A stretch of DNA of 64,000 bases from Aureobasidium sp. EXF-3400. Lineage: Eukaryota; Ascomycota; Dothideomycetes; Dothideales; Saccotheciaceae. The notes below the pieces were generated by a model. That model ran no database searches. It was not told the origin of the DNA and saw only the letters and a list, made by a program, of their open reading frames with translations. Numbering within the stretch: the stretch's first letter is position 1; each line of letters starts with the position of its first letter. This document shows, in pieces, positions 33,031-42,889 of the stretch. Position numbers and translations under genes: made by a program. The DNA lies in the NCBI GenBank assembly GCA_024195585.1, contig SWBL01000138.1, positions 1 through 64,000 of the forward strand, given 5' to 3'.

Positions 33031-34297
33031 ATGGTTCACATGCTTGCTCTGGTCATTTGTTTTCTCTCACTTTCATGGGTATCGGTTCTTGTTCGGTTTG
33101 GAGTCAAGATATTTATGATCGGTCGCATGCGATGGGATGATTGGATCTTGCTGTTGGCAGTGGTATGTCCGCCGTTCGTGCGATAGTGCCTTGAGCTCAC
33201 CATATGTACAGATTCTGTACAGCGGTCAGTGTAGTTGCGTGCTGGTCCTGAACAACGCCACCTCACACAAAAATTCAGCCACCGCACTGGATACTATACT
33301 CTACATGTTCATCGCCTCCTACCAGCTATCGTTATTGAGTTCGGTCTGCGTCAAGACGTCCTTTGCGCTTTCTCTGAACAGGTGCTTCGCGGAGAGATGG
33401 CAGCGTCTGATTATCAGCAACATGACTCTTCTCTTTTACGTATACGCGATCATCAGGATCTTCCTCGATCTCTTCTTCTTCTGTGGTCCGCCTGGTGATA
33501 TGGTCAGCAAGAAAAGTCTCCGACAATGCCCACACTACTCAAGCATGATCAAATGGTGGTTGGTCGGTTCGATATTCAATGCTGTGGTGACCTGGGTTTA
33601 CGTCCTATTACCTGCTATTGTCATCTGGACGTCCGGGCTCACTCTCAAAGTCAAAGCTTCCGTTTCCATTATCACCGCCGTAGGAATAATGGGTGGTCTG
33701 GCTGCTATATTTCGCGTTGCAGGGGTTGGCACGTTCAAGTCCTTCAAGGATTTCGACCCGACCAATTACGATATCATCGCATGTATGATTGCCGAAATGG
33801 CTTTCGCCATCATCGCGACGTCTATGACGAACTCCACCAAATTACCAAGCATGTTGGCTCGAACAAGAAGCAACGATGTCAGGCCGAATGCGGTGGCTGG
33901 TGGTTCGTACCTTGAGGAAGGTACTTCCGACTTTATCAAGCTCTCGCCCATCATCGGTCCACAGAAGCTTGTTGGAAATCCTCGGAGCTCATTGCAAACT
34001 GTGAAAGATGCTCGGAGCTCATTACAGACTGTGAAAGAATACCCTGCTCTCGAAGAAGAACCATTTGCACTGCCGTCACCCGCGTCCAAGACTGAGCACG
34101 ACTCTTGGGATCGCACATTTGGGCCACCAACACCTGCATATAAGACTGAGGGAGACTCTTGGGATCGCGCATTTGGGCTATCCGAGGCGTCGGCCGCACC
34201 AGCTAGGCTGACACTGATCATCGACGACATTAGTGATGACGAGGAGGACGGTATCAAAGGGTCATCAGAGATCACGAAGACTTTTACGAATGTATAG
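33031..34297 (+). CDS. Fungal rhodopsin-domain integral membrane protein (putative 7TM)
   Basis: Exons 33031-33162 and 33212-34297 encode 405 residues. Successive hydrophobic helices are visible: LALVICFLSLSWVSVLV, WILLLAVILYSG, ILYMFIASYQLSLLSSV, ISNMTLLFYVYAIIRIFLDL, WWLVGSIFNAVVTWVYVLL, VSIITAVGIMGGLAAIF and IIACMIAEMAFAIIATSM. The motif RWDDWILLLA and the segment CGPPGD resemble the fungal rhodopsin-domain (PTH11-related) family. The cytoplasmic tail of about 110 residues is Ser/Asp-rich and has two internal duplications. There is no retinal-binding lysine signature, so this is the non-opsin fungal family. The start is supported by TM1 in exon 1; an additional upstream exon cannot be excluded. 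Ligand and role are unknown. Confidence 0.72.
33981..34040 (+). repeat. 30-bp tandem duplication in the rhodopsin-like tail
   Basis: Two adjacent 30-bp units (33981-34010 and 34011-34040) differ at only a few positions and encode RSSLQTVK twice. They are in frame, so the tail grows by ten residues. Confidence 0.85.
34088..34178 (+). repeat. 54-bp-period duplication in the rhodopsin-like tail
   Basis: A 37-bp unit at 34088-34124 recurs at 34142-34178, coding KTEHDSWDRTFG and KTEGDSWDRAFG. The period of 54 bp keeps the frame. It could be a duplicated phosphorylation or interaction motif. Confidence 0.85.
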
Positions 34298-35289
34298 CGA
34301 TTCACACAATGTTTGTCTTTTCTATAACGAAGCAATGTTCATCTAATTTTTGGATGTTTTTTTCGTTGTCCATCAGTGTGTGATCAGAGTGTTCGCAATG
34401 GCATCAAGGCGACCTTGACGCTACCCCTGGATTTGCTTAACTCCGATAATTTAACAGGAAACAACATTGTGTTTTGCTATCCTAACGACTGAAGGATGAG
34501 GTTTCTCGACGATGGTCATTCGACGTATCCATGTCTGTTAAGCTATCTTGTTATGCTATACAAAGGCTTATCCATGCTGAACTCCAAGCGCTTCCCTTGG
34601 CTCTAACTCCCTCGCATCAATGGAGATATCCATAGCACAAGTACTACACCAGAATATTGAACTGAATAACTATCAAGTCAGCCGTTGTGTTATCAAGAGT
34701 GTCCCGTGTCCCGTCTTTGCAGGCCATTTTTCGTGGTCAGGGTCATTTTTGTGGTATGGAAACTTGATATATTGTTGTGACCATGTATACAATCTTGCTG
34801 TGATGCTCTTCCTTTGGGTTTGATCAGAGGCTCTCCGAACACGCTGTTTTTGCTTACATTTGCGGTATAGGCGAAGGATTAGGACAGCGTTTCTTGTGAG
34901 TGTGTGGTGACTTTCGCGTCCAAAGAGCTGGTGCCTTGCGTTTTCGACATTCATGGTACAGTCATGAGTGTGGGCTACTATGATTGGTGATGGAGTCTTG
35001 GGTGTGAGTGGAGCCTTGGTGCGAGAGAGTTTGTTGCGCATCCCGTGGTCCATGTTAGTCAGCTGCATCAGCTATAAGATTCCCCTGAACTTCCGAGCAC
35101 TTCTTTCTTTCTTTCTCTTCATCAACACAACACAACACATGACCAACGCACCGTGCGTTTCCACATGAGCTGGTAAGTATCGCCCTCCCTCCGGCTGCAC
35201 TCCGACAACAGCACGTCTGCCCTTCCGGCAAAGGGGCTTGCGGAACTCCTCGTAAGGGCCTAATAAGCGCACACACTCTTGTTTGAGGC

Positions 35290-35424
35290 TTAAATGAAAA
35301 ACTTGCCGAGAGAGGCGCCCTTCTGGCCAGACTTAAGAACAGAGACAGTCTTGTTATAACGGCCTTTGTAAACTTTGCCAAGAGACGTCTGGCCTGGGAG
35401 ATACTTGGTAAATCCGATCTGGTC
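35290..35424 (-). CDS. Candidate terminal exon of an unrecognised small gene
   Basis: On the minus strand, after a CTCAG acceptor (35429-35425), a 44-codon frame runs to a TAA at 35290-35292. It reads DQIGFTKYLPGQTSLGKVYK, then GRYNKTVSVLKSGQKGAS, then LGKFFI. Codon choice is strongly biased (AAG, GGC, CTC, GTC, TCT), like highly expressed genes in the window such as transaldolase. A stop codon sits only 9 nt upstream in frame, so the exon must begin at this acceptor. I could not locate the 5' exon(s) with confidence and do not recognise the product. It is basic and could be a small ribosomal or mitochondrial protein, but that is a guess. Confidence 0.35.
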   Translation of the reverse strand, partial: DQIGFTKYLPGQTSLGKVYKGRYNKTVSVLKSGQKGASLGKFFI

Positions 35425-35536
35425 CTGAGCTTAGTGGGAAACGGTAGAGCAACCCCCCTATTCGCCTCATGTCACTTTTTGATTTTATTGATGATTTGTC
35501 TACGCTGATCTGAGTTGGTGTAGGGACTTTTGAGCT

Positions 35537-35640
35537 GTGGTTCGATCCCACAAGCTGATGGTATGTCGAAAGACTACTACTTGAAGAACCGTGGTCCGAT
35601 CCCATGAGTTCGTGGTATGCCATGAGCTATCACTTTTTTT
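35537..35640. repeat. Diverged tandem repeat with 54-bp period
   Basis: Two units beginning GTGGTTCGATCCCA (35537) and GTGGTCCGATCCCA (35591) are 54 bp apart and similar over about 50 bp. Each contains a tRNA T-arm-like sequence (stem around TTCGATC or TCCGATC). In the minus strand one frame reads YHELMGSDHGSS and YHQLVGSNHSS. No complete tRNA can be folded around either unit. Confidence 0.6.
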
Positions 35641-36564
35641 CCAATGAGTTGCTGGCATTGTTGCTGGGACTTGTAGAAGAAAGCTGCTTGTGTTGTGTTT
35701 CGTGATATAGGCGATGTTTCTGTGACGCTGCCGTGCTGTCGCGTTGGCGGCGTCGTTTTGCCCCTGAGTCTTCATGTTCATGGGATATCCTCGACTCATC
35801 GTCGTCAGTCGATATGCCGTTGTTTTGTGACCTATCGCCGTCGTTCCAGAACGAATCCGTCATCTCTGCGTGCTGAAGGTCTCGTCGACTACATCCGTCG
35901 TTCCCATCCAGCGTCGTCGTCCGTCGTGCCTGCTTCGCGATCGTATCCTCCACGAAACTTGACCAGAGTAATCGAATTCCTTTCGTCGTCGTTGGCGCCA
36001 TCGTGTTCAGTCTGTTCGTTCAACCAGGGGGATGCCTAGGCTCCAGTCGTCCACCTGCTTTGTATCGTTCCGACCTTCGTCGTCCATTCCTACCGTCGGT
36101 AGCGGGTCTGCGATGTGGTGTAATCGACGCCCGTCAACAGTTCTTGATGGGGACTGCCCTGACTGGCACCTGCTTGTATACTTGGCCCATCCAAGCTCAC
36201 TTAGCCAGCTCGAAGCCACACACTTCTACCCAGTGATCGTCCTTCCAACGCACCATTATCTCGGGAGACAGTACCAAAAGACTGCGACCAGCTCTGCAGA
36301 CGCCTGGCAACTACTACCGTCAACGAAGATCTTAAAGAGATACAGAGCTACAAGAACAAAACATAGCGACAGCAATAAGGACTACAGCACAAGCATACAC
36401 AAAAGCAAGAAGACGAAGCAATGAACACAAAGAAGCTTTTTGCATTTTTCTGCATGCATGCTTGCAACAAGCAACAAAAACACAGGGGGGGATACATATG
36501 CAGAACAACAACCATGCAAAACAAATGCAACCAAGAAGGAAATGTATTTTGAACCCAGCTTTGT

Positions 36565-37265
36565 CTATCTGAAGAAACGGCCAATCATAGCACCGCCGAT
36601 GTTACTCGCAAGGCCGCTGGCAGAGAAGGCGCCAGTTGCAATGTTTGTGGCCTGGCTGAACTTGTCGCAGCGAGAGAAAGCAAGGGTGTTTGTGACGGCA
36701 AGGACGATGGCGATGACTGTGCATCCAGCGTCAGCAAATGTATACCATGGATTTGTGGGACAGAGGACATGGCCAACGTACCAACCAGACTAAGCCAGAT
36801 AAAGTGCAATCTGAAGATGGCGACAATACCCAACGCTACCCAGCTAACAGGCTGCGAATACAGAGCCAGCCAGAAGAACCTCTTGTCCGTAGCATTGATC
36901 TGTCTGGTATCCGGATCCGCAGACTCAAAGACCCAGTTGCCGTCTCCAGACTGAGCGTTGACTTCATTCCACCAGCGCAGACCGACCAATCTTCTGCCGG
37001 CAATGTTCTTGAGATAGTAGAAATCCATGGCCAGGAGGATGATTGTGATGATGAAGATGAGGACGTAGTTTTCGCTAAAGTAGAGGCCGAAGAGGTAGGT
37101 CAGGAGACTTGCTGTTTGAGGGAAAGACAAGTTAGGCTTCATGAAATGTAGAGGTAGGGGTGCTGGAATTGATCACTTACACAGGCGGAAACCGAGGAAG
37201 CAGAGCAGAGTGATGGGATGCGAACTTAGTCGCCAGCTCAGCGAGCCTGGTTGTGGGTTGTCCAT
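36565..37265 (-). CDS. TVP23: Golgi apparatus membrane protein TVP23
   Basis: Exons 37265-37181, 37111-36782 and 36716-36565 encode 188 residues (yeast 199). It is a late-Golgi multi-spanning protein of Tlg2-containing vesicles. Seen: helices [42 protein letters not shown], then the conserved hydrophilic loop [20 protein letters not shown] and [19 protein letters not shown], then [20 protein letters not shown] and [19 protein letters not shown]. The C-terminus [18 protein letters not shown] is diagnostic of the family. Introns have GTAAGT and GTACGT donors. The start at 37265 gives [17 protein letters not shown], as in homologues. It is divergent from the CitE-like gene, about 300 bp away. 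Confidence 0.96.
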
Positions 37266-37563
37266 GGCGAAGTGAGTTGTGTTGGGGCAATGAGGTGGTT
37301 TGCGACAGGGAGATATTCAAGAGGCAGCTGCTATCGGGCCAGCTCTACTCAAAGGGACGCGTCGTTGGCTTTTTTGACTCGTGTTCAGAAGGCTGATCGT
37401 GTCCCATTGGCTCGTCATTCGCGCCTGCGAGTTTGACAAAACGTGGGGAGAGCTCCCTCCGCCATGCCGATTCCGTCCCTCGGCCATCGCAAGCCCCCAC
37501 CATGATGGCATCAATGTCCACCTTCCTCTGGAACAACTTCACCAAATCTTGTATACCAGCAAT

Positions 37564-38564
37564 ATGGCCGCCTCACCAATTGTCCGTCGGGCACTTCTCT
37601 ATGGTAACAACTCAAAGTACATCCTCGAGAAATCTAGCTAATGCCCAATGCAGTGCCCGGCTCGTCCATGCGCTTCCTCGAAAAGTCACGAGGCGTGGCC
37701 GTCGACACAATCTGCTACGATCTAGAAGACTCGGTGACGCCGGGCAAAAAGGCTGAAGCACGTTCAAATCTCCAATCCATTCTATCTCGAGATAGAGTAT
37801 CAGGCATCAAAGAGCAAGCCGTACGCATAAACTCGGTCGACAGCGGCTATGCCCTCGACGACCTGACCCAAGTCCTCAAAGCACAAAACCTCGACGCCCT
37901 CGTCATTCCCAAAGTCAACAGTGCTTCTGATCTACACTTTGTCACCGATGTTATTCGCCATGCTCTTCCCGAACGACACGGCCCCGATGCCAAATCTCCA
38001 CTCAGATTAATAGCCTTGATTGAGTCGGCGCGAGCAGTCATGGACTTGTCTGCCATTTGCAAAGCTTCGCCGTATTTGAGTGGCCTCATCTTCGCTGCTG
38101 AGGACTTTGCCCTCGATCTTAGCATCACGCGTACGCCGGACCTCAAAGAATTCTTGTATGCGCGGTCGGCCATCGCGACGGCAGCTAGAGCCTTCAACCT
38201 TCCTTCCACCATCGATCTGGTCACGACTGCATTCCGCGGTGAGCAGGGTCAACAGGTCCTCAAGGAAGAAAGTGAGGGTGGTAAGAGAATGGGTTACAAT
38301 GGAAAGCAATGCATCCATCCTAGCCAAGTCGAGCTGGTTCAGAACATTTTCAGCCCAAGCCAGGAAGAGGTGGATTATGCCGTAAGAGTCGTCATTGCCG
38401 ACGAAAAGGCTGATGCCCAAGGTCGAGGCGCTTGGACACTGGATGGCAAAATGATCGACGTGCCAGTGGTAGGCAAAGCCAAGGCAGTCGTCAAGAAGGC
38501 GGAAGTCTGTGGTATCGATGTGGCTTCCGTCAGAGAGAAGTTCAAGGACCAAGAACCAGAGTAG
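37564..38564 (+). CDS. CitE-like HpcH/HpaI-family lyase (citrate lyase beta-like)
   Basis: Exons 37564-37603 and 37654-38564 encode 316 residues. The family starts with a beta strand LYVPGSS, here created exactly at the splice (ALLY/VPGSSMRFLEK). A barrel follows with DTICYDLEDSV and KAEARSNL, VRINSVDSGYALDDL, LIALIESARAVMDL, GLIFAAEDFALDLSI and GKQCIHPSQVELVQNIFSP. The metal-binding Glu/Asp and the CIHPSQ motif are conserved. In eukaryotes the group includes mitochondrial CLYBL, a citramalyl-CoA lyase; whether this protein has that activity is inference. Its N-terminus is short; an in-frame upstream extension exists but has no good start. Only 18 bp separate its stop from that of the convergent ANCHR-like gene. 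Confidence 0.9.
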
Positions 38565-38582
38565 TCCAAGTAGAATTGTTGT

Positions 38583-39512
38583 TCAAGAAGCGTCTTTGGC
38601 GTAAGCAAGTGCTCGGTGACCCCTCTCTTGACCAGGCCCATTTCCATGACCCTCTCTCCAACACTCCTGGCAGTAGAGATCGCCATCACAGCCTATGCAC
38701 TTGACAGTAGCATCTTCGTTGCAGATGCAACACCAGCTTTCCATGTCTTCGTCCGTGTATTTGGGCAAGTTCGACTTGACGCTCTTTTGAATGTTGACAG
38801 GCTTCTTTGCCGGATTGAACGAAGGCACCCCAGGCAGCGACAGAGAGGCAAAACGTGCCGAGAGGGCATCATCGATATTGGCATCCTGGTCGGGAGCAGG
38901 CGATGATGGTAACTCGGTTGGCGCAGAAGGCAGAGAGAGCTCGTTGTCGACATTTGCCCTTTTCTCATCATCTTGCTCTTCTTCCTCTTCTTCGGGGCCT
39001 CCGTACTTCTTTTCCAGCGTGAGCTCGGCCAACACACGCTGCACGTAGTCGTCAGCCTCCTCCTCATCTCTCTTGTCCTCATCCATCTCTTTCTGCTCCT
39101 CGTCCTCGTCATCGTGCTCTGGCCTAGCAACCCCGACCTCAAGATCCACATCCTTGTTCTCTTCTTCCTTGTTGTCCTCGGCGGGTAAAGCACTCTTAGC
39201 TTCAGCCATCAAATCGCGGATTCTTTCGCCTTCATCACGATCAACAGACCACTGTTCCTCAGGCCCAAGGTCTTGCAACAATTCTTCAATTGTTCTGTCA
39301 TCTTCGTTGTTGTGTTGTGTATCTTCTGCGTCTGGCAATGGTGATGTGATGGTGCTGTTGGGCGTCAAGCTGCGGAATCTTGCTGTCAGGTCGGAGTCTG
39401 TAGTTCGTTGTGGTGTTGATGGCAGATCGAGGGAGTGTGTTTTGGAGAGTGTGATTGGAGACTTTCGTAGGGCGTTTAATCTTGCTAGGAGGGTGTCGTC
39501 TGAATCAGGCAT
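38583..39512 (-). CDS. ANCHR/ZFYVE19-like B-box zinc-finger protein
   Basis: Intronless, 309 residues. The N-terminus (LLARLNALR) and RFRSLTPNST carry short amphipathic motifs of the kind found in ANCHR as MIT-interacting motifs. The middle (about 90-200) is highly acidic with long Glu/Asp runs (DEDEEQKEMDEDKRDEEEAD). A second RFASLSLPGVPSF motif occurs near 230. The C-terminal 60 residues form a B-box-like zinc site: WCCICNEDATVKCIGCDGDL, then YCQECWREGH and HRAL. Human ANCHR regulates the abscission checkpoint with ESCRT-III and VPS4; a fungal role in ESCRT or cytokinesis is inference. The DA[D/R]LxxRxxxL-type repeats and end-positioned finger make the assignment reasonable. Confidence 0.75.
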   Translation of the reverse strand: MPDSDDTLLARLNALRKSPITLSKTHSLDLPSTPQRTTDSDLTARFRSLTPNSTITSPLPDAEDTQHNNEDDRTIEELLQDLGPEEQWSVDRDEGERIRDLMAEAKSALPAEDNKEEENKDVDLEVGVARPEHDDEDEEQKEMDEDKRDEEEADDYVQRVLAELTLEKKYGGPEEEEEEQDDEKRANVDNELSLPSAPTELPSSPAPDQDANIDDALSARFASLSLPGVPSFNPAKKPVNIQKSVKSNLPKYTDEDMESWCCICNEDATVKCIGCDGDLYCQECWREGHGNGPGQERGHRALAYAKDAS

Positions 39513-39699
39513 GTTGGTGTGTTGTTTTGTGTTTGTGGTTGAAGCTCGAGGTTGATGATGTCGTCAAAACAGATCGTAGTCGCATGTGTGACCCTGCTCG
39601 ATACTTAGCCCAATCTTAAAAAGGCAATATTTCTTGTGACGACGATGTTCTTGGAAGAGTTTGAGTCATTTGAGCTACTAGTATACAGATTGTGCCTGC

Positions 39700-42689
39700 T
39701 CAATAGTCTACAAGGTCGCCAACCAGTAGGCGTTGGTACTTGTCCACCACTTCTCTCGTTTTCATCAAAACGCCAGCGGCAAGCATGCGTATCCTCTCGC
39801 CCTCCTCGTCACCTCCACCAACTCTATCAAAGACAAGCTCGACCCACTCCTGTGTCTCGATTAATTGTTTCGAATGCTCTTCTGCCAGTCTGCGCTTGTC
39901 CTCATTCATATCCAGAAGAGTCAAGGTAGCGAAGAGAACAGCCTCCAGAACACTGACATCCGCCAATGCATTCGTCCTAACACTCAAGATCAACTCCCAG
40001 AACTCTGCTGTCATCTGTGGGAGACTGATAGTTCCCGATCCCGCCGCATGCAAGATCAGCGATAGTGTTTTGAGATATGTGCTGAGCAGGAAGGGCTGGA
40101 AATGCACATTTTCCGCTCCATATGCCTGAAGATTCTGCCACCATCGTCCAGTCAGGGGGAAGAAGAAACCTTCTGCGACAACCTTGGCCAACGCATTGGG
40201 GATAATCTTCTTCCTCTTCTTCTCAACTTCCATGCGTGAGGAGAACGTTCTGACTTTTAGGATGTTGGGTCCTGACATCTTGTCAGCTGCGTCGAGGGCC
40301 ATTGGTTGTATCATGGACCGTTCGAGGTTGGATGCGATGCGAGCGACTGGTACGTTGCGCTCGGCGGTATACATTTTGTGCAGTCTCTCAGGAAGCTGTT
40401 TGCTCGGGAACGATGTTGCTGCAATCTTAGGGTTCAGGTCTTCGTCCTCGTCTTTGTAACCAGCCAGCTCTCGAGCACCCAAGCCCAAAACGCTCAAAAC
40501 TGTGGTTCGTTGACTTAGCGAGTAGTCCCCATCGAAGACCTGTCGTGCAAACCATGGTGCCATCTGCGCTGGGGCTGCTACAAGCACTGCGATCAACGCC
40601 TGCAGACGCAGCTCGAGGAAGTCTTCCATGTCGAATGTATCACCAAGTCCTACCAAGATCGATGCAAGCTCGAGTGCATGATCGCTGACTTCTTTGCCGA
40701 ATGAAGATTTGCGACGGATCAAAGCAGCAGCACTTTTTAAGGCCAAACTATGTCGGTCGTAGTTTTCCGAGTCATTTAATCCAGCCATCAGATCGCGTAT
40801 GTACACTGGAGCCTTGGGCTTGTCGCGATTGATCATGGTCGGATCCTCATCTTCGTCTTCGGGGTCAGAGTCTGGTTTGGCGTAAGGCACAAGATCGTCA
40901 TCATCTTCGGATTCGTCCAGCACTTCCATTATCCTAGGACCTTGAGGCTCTTCCTGAATGATAGGTTTGGGTTTCGACTTCGCTTGGACGGGCTTCTTCG
41001 CGGAGCGAGGATTTGAAGTGGTCACAGAGTCTCTTTCTGTGACCTTGTTGGCGCCAAAAACTTCCTTGATCTTTGTATGATCACCGATCTCGTCATCGAC
41101 CTTGACGAGACGCTGGTACCACTTTCCTTCAGCTGTTTTCAGGTCATCGATGTCAAAGTTCATCTTGAATCCTGGTTTGTCCACAAGATCTGATATAGCC
41201 ATTCCAACAATCATGCCGAGGAACCGAGCCCTTAACGAAGACGAATTCAGCCGATTTGACATTCCGTTCAAATGTGCGCTTGAGCGAGCCATAATGAACA
41301 AAGACATTGGCTGAGCTCGATGCGCATAACCTGCGAGCAAGAGCAGGACTTGAGCGCAAGCTTCCTGCTGCAAGATTGGCGAATGCTTGATGAAAAGGTT
41401 GTCACCAAACCGTTTCATAATCTTCTCCGTGAGATCTTGAATCGGATCCTCAAGCATGTTCGTGGTTCCTTTGCTTGCATGCGCAAATGCAGAAACGGCT
41501 GCTCGGCGCAGGCCAAACGACTCTGAAGCATTCAGTGCTGGATCAGACAACCATGTCTCGAGATGGCCTCTCATGGCTTCACTGTCCCCTATCAGCTCCA
41601 TGATCGTAGCTGACGCCGCAGCGATCGTTGAAGGAGTCTTTGTCATAGTGTCGTCAAAGTCCGGAGGTGACATGAGGGGTAGGCACTGTTTTGACAAGAC
41701 CTTCAAAGTCTGGTCTAGGAGTTGCTTTTGCTCGTGCACTTGTAAGCTTTGCAGCATCGGTTGCAACTTGGAGCCTGCATTCGGTGAAACAAATGTGATA
41801 TGGGCATGGATCTCCTCAACAACTCGGACTGGAGAATACTTAGTACTTGATTGTTACCGAGAGACAGTGTCTTCCTACCTGGATAACCAATACCGAGAGC
41901 CTTGCCACAAAGTTGAGCTGCGGCCTTGCATGTGCTTGTGTCTTTTGTAGGTTTGTGCAACATGGTGCAGACATTTCTTCCTAGCCATGCAGAATATTTC
42001 GAGCCATTTGAGAGCCAAGAGGGTTCAAGTTGACCTCCTGCGGACTTGACAGTGTCTTCGGCTTCTGCTGCAGATGCAACGATCTTGCCTGTCCCAACTA
42101 ATGTAAGAAGTTCTTTCCACAGAAGCGTCCGTTTCGACTGGCTTTCGACGAGTCTGTTGATATCGTCATACACATTTTCAGCCAGATGATCCGAGCACAG
42201 TAGTTGCGACAAGATTGATATAAGATCTGATAATGGCTGTGTCGACTCTGACCCCTGTGCACCTCTGCGCGCCGGCTGGTACTTTGATATTGAGAGACGT
42301 AGCTTTGCAAGTATTCCGCCAATACCAGCTACACTTCTCAGACAGTCTAAAAGCAAGACATTTGTCTGATCATCGGTGCCCCAGAAATCCGGTAAAGTTG
42401 TGTTTATTAGTTCGTTTACGAGTTTGGCTGATGATGGAGTCGGGATCTTGATGTCGAAGCCAGCTGATTGTTGAGATGATTGACTCAAGAACAAGAGAAG
42501 GTCATGCAGTGCATCCTGATCAGGACTTGAACGTAAAATGTGTAATGCCTCGTCGATCGAAGCAGGTGATTTTCGAATGGGACGGGATTTGGGTCTTTCT
42601 AACACGACCTCTTCAATAACGAGCTTGTTGGTATTCTTCTGTTTTGATCTGAGAGAAACAGTTGATACAGCTGTCAAGAAATCGCCCAT
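39700..42689 (-). CDS. TEL2: Telomere length regulation protein Tel2
   Basis: Exons 42689-41879 and 41828-39700 encode 979 residues. An upstream in-frame ATG at 42743 would add 18. Tel2, with Tti1 and Tti2, is the Hsp90 co-chaperone that matures PI3K-like kinases (TOR, ATM, ATR). The protein is an all-helical repeat solenoid. The most conserved Tel2 block is PVYIRDLMAGLNDSENYDRH, followed by ALKSAAALIRRKSSFGKEVS, ELASILVGLGDTFDMEDFLE and LRLQALIAVLVAAPAQMAPW, around residues 590-690. It is preceded by an acidic linker (LDESEDDDDLVPYAKPDSDP), a typical CK2 site region that binds R2TP in other species. The single intron is 50 nt (GTAGGA donor, CCAG acceptor) and joins GYP/VRVVEEIHAH in frame. 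Confidence 0.92.
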
Positions 42690-42889
42690 AGCTCGAATGT
42701 GTTTGCGACTTTTCAGTGGTTTTGTAAATGGTCGGGGCAGCACTTCAAGAGGTCAACTCCAAGCGAGCACTTCGCGCTTGGACCACCAACGTACTGTACT
42801 AACGCCGTTATTGCCGACAGCACCGATGTCATCTTCAATCGCGCAACCACTGAACCAAACACCTTACAATCAACCGACTCACTTCCAAG
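42690..42889. promoter_or_regulatory. 200-bp divergent promoter of TEL2 and UBA3
   Basis: Only 200 bp separate the start codons at 42689 (minus) and 42890 (plus), so the two genes must share a compact bidirectional promoter. If TEL2 starts at 42743 the gap shrinks to 146 bp. No TATA is obvious. Confidence 0.5.

Larger units (their letters stand above)
34298..36564. other. 2.3-kb gene-poor region
   Basis: It contains one candidate small-gene exon (35290-35424) and a tandem repeat (35537-35640). A CT-rich then ACAACACAACAC leader-like sequence ending in ATG at about 35140 precedes a GTAAGT, resembling a promoter and first intron on the plus strand, but I could not build a gene from it. GTC/CGT trinucleotide-rich sequence fills 35720-36110. 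Several overlapping frames on both strands show no recognisable motif. Confidence 0.45.

Noticed and set aside
35530..35610. tRNA gene
   Set aside because: Only T-arm-like pieces are present; the acceptor, D and anticodon arms cannot be placed in the available space.
35630..36001. 123-codon minus-strand frame rich in Ser, Arg and Asp
   Set aside because: It lies in trinucleotide-rich DNA, has no motif and cannot be joined by good splice sites to the biased exon at 35290-35424.
36032..36424. 130-codon plus-strand frame
   Set aside because: No recognisable motif, poor codon bias, and it overlaps other equally plausible frames.
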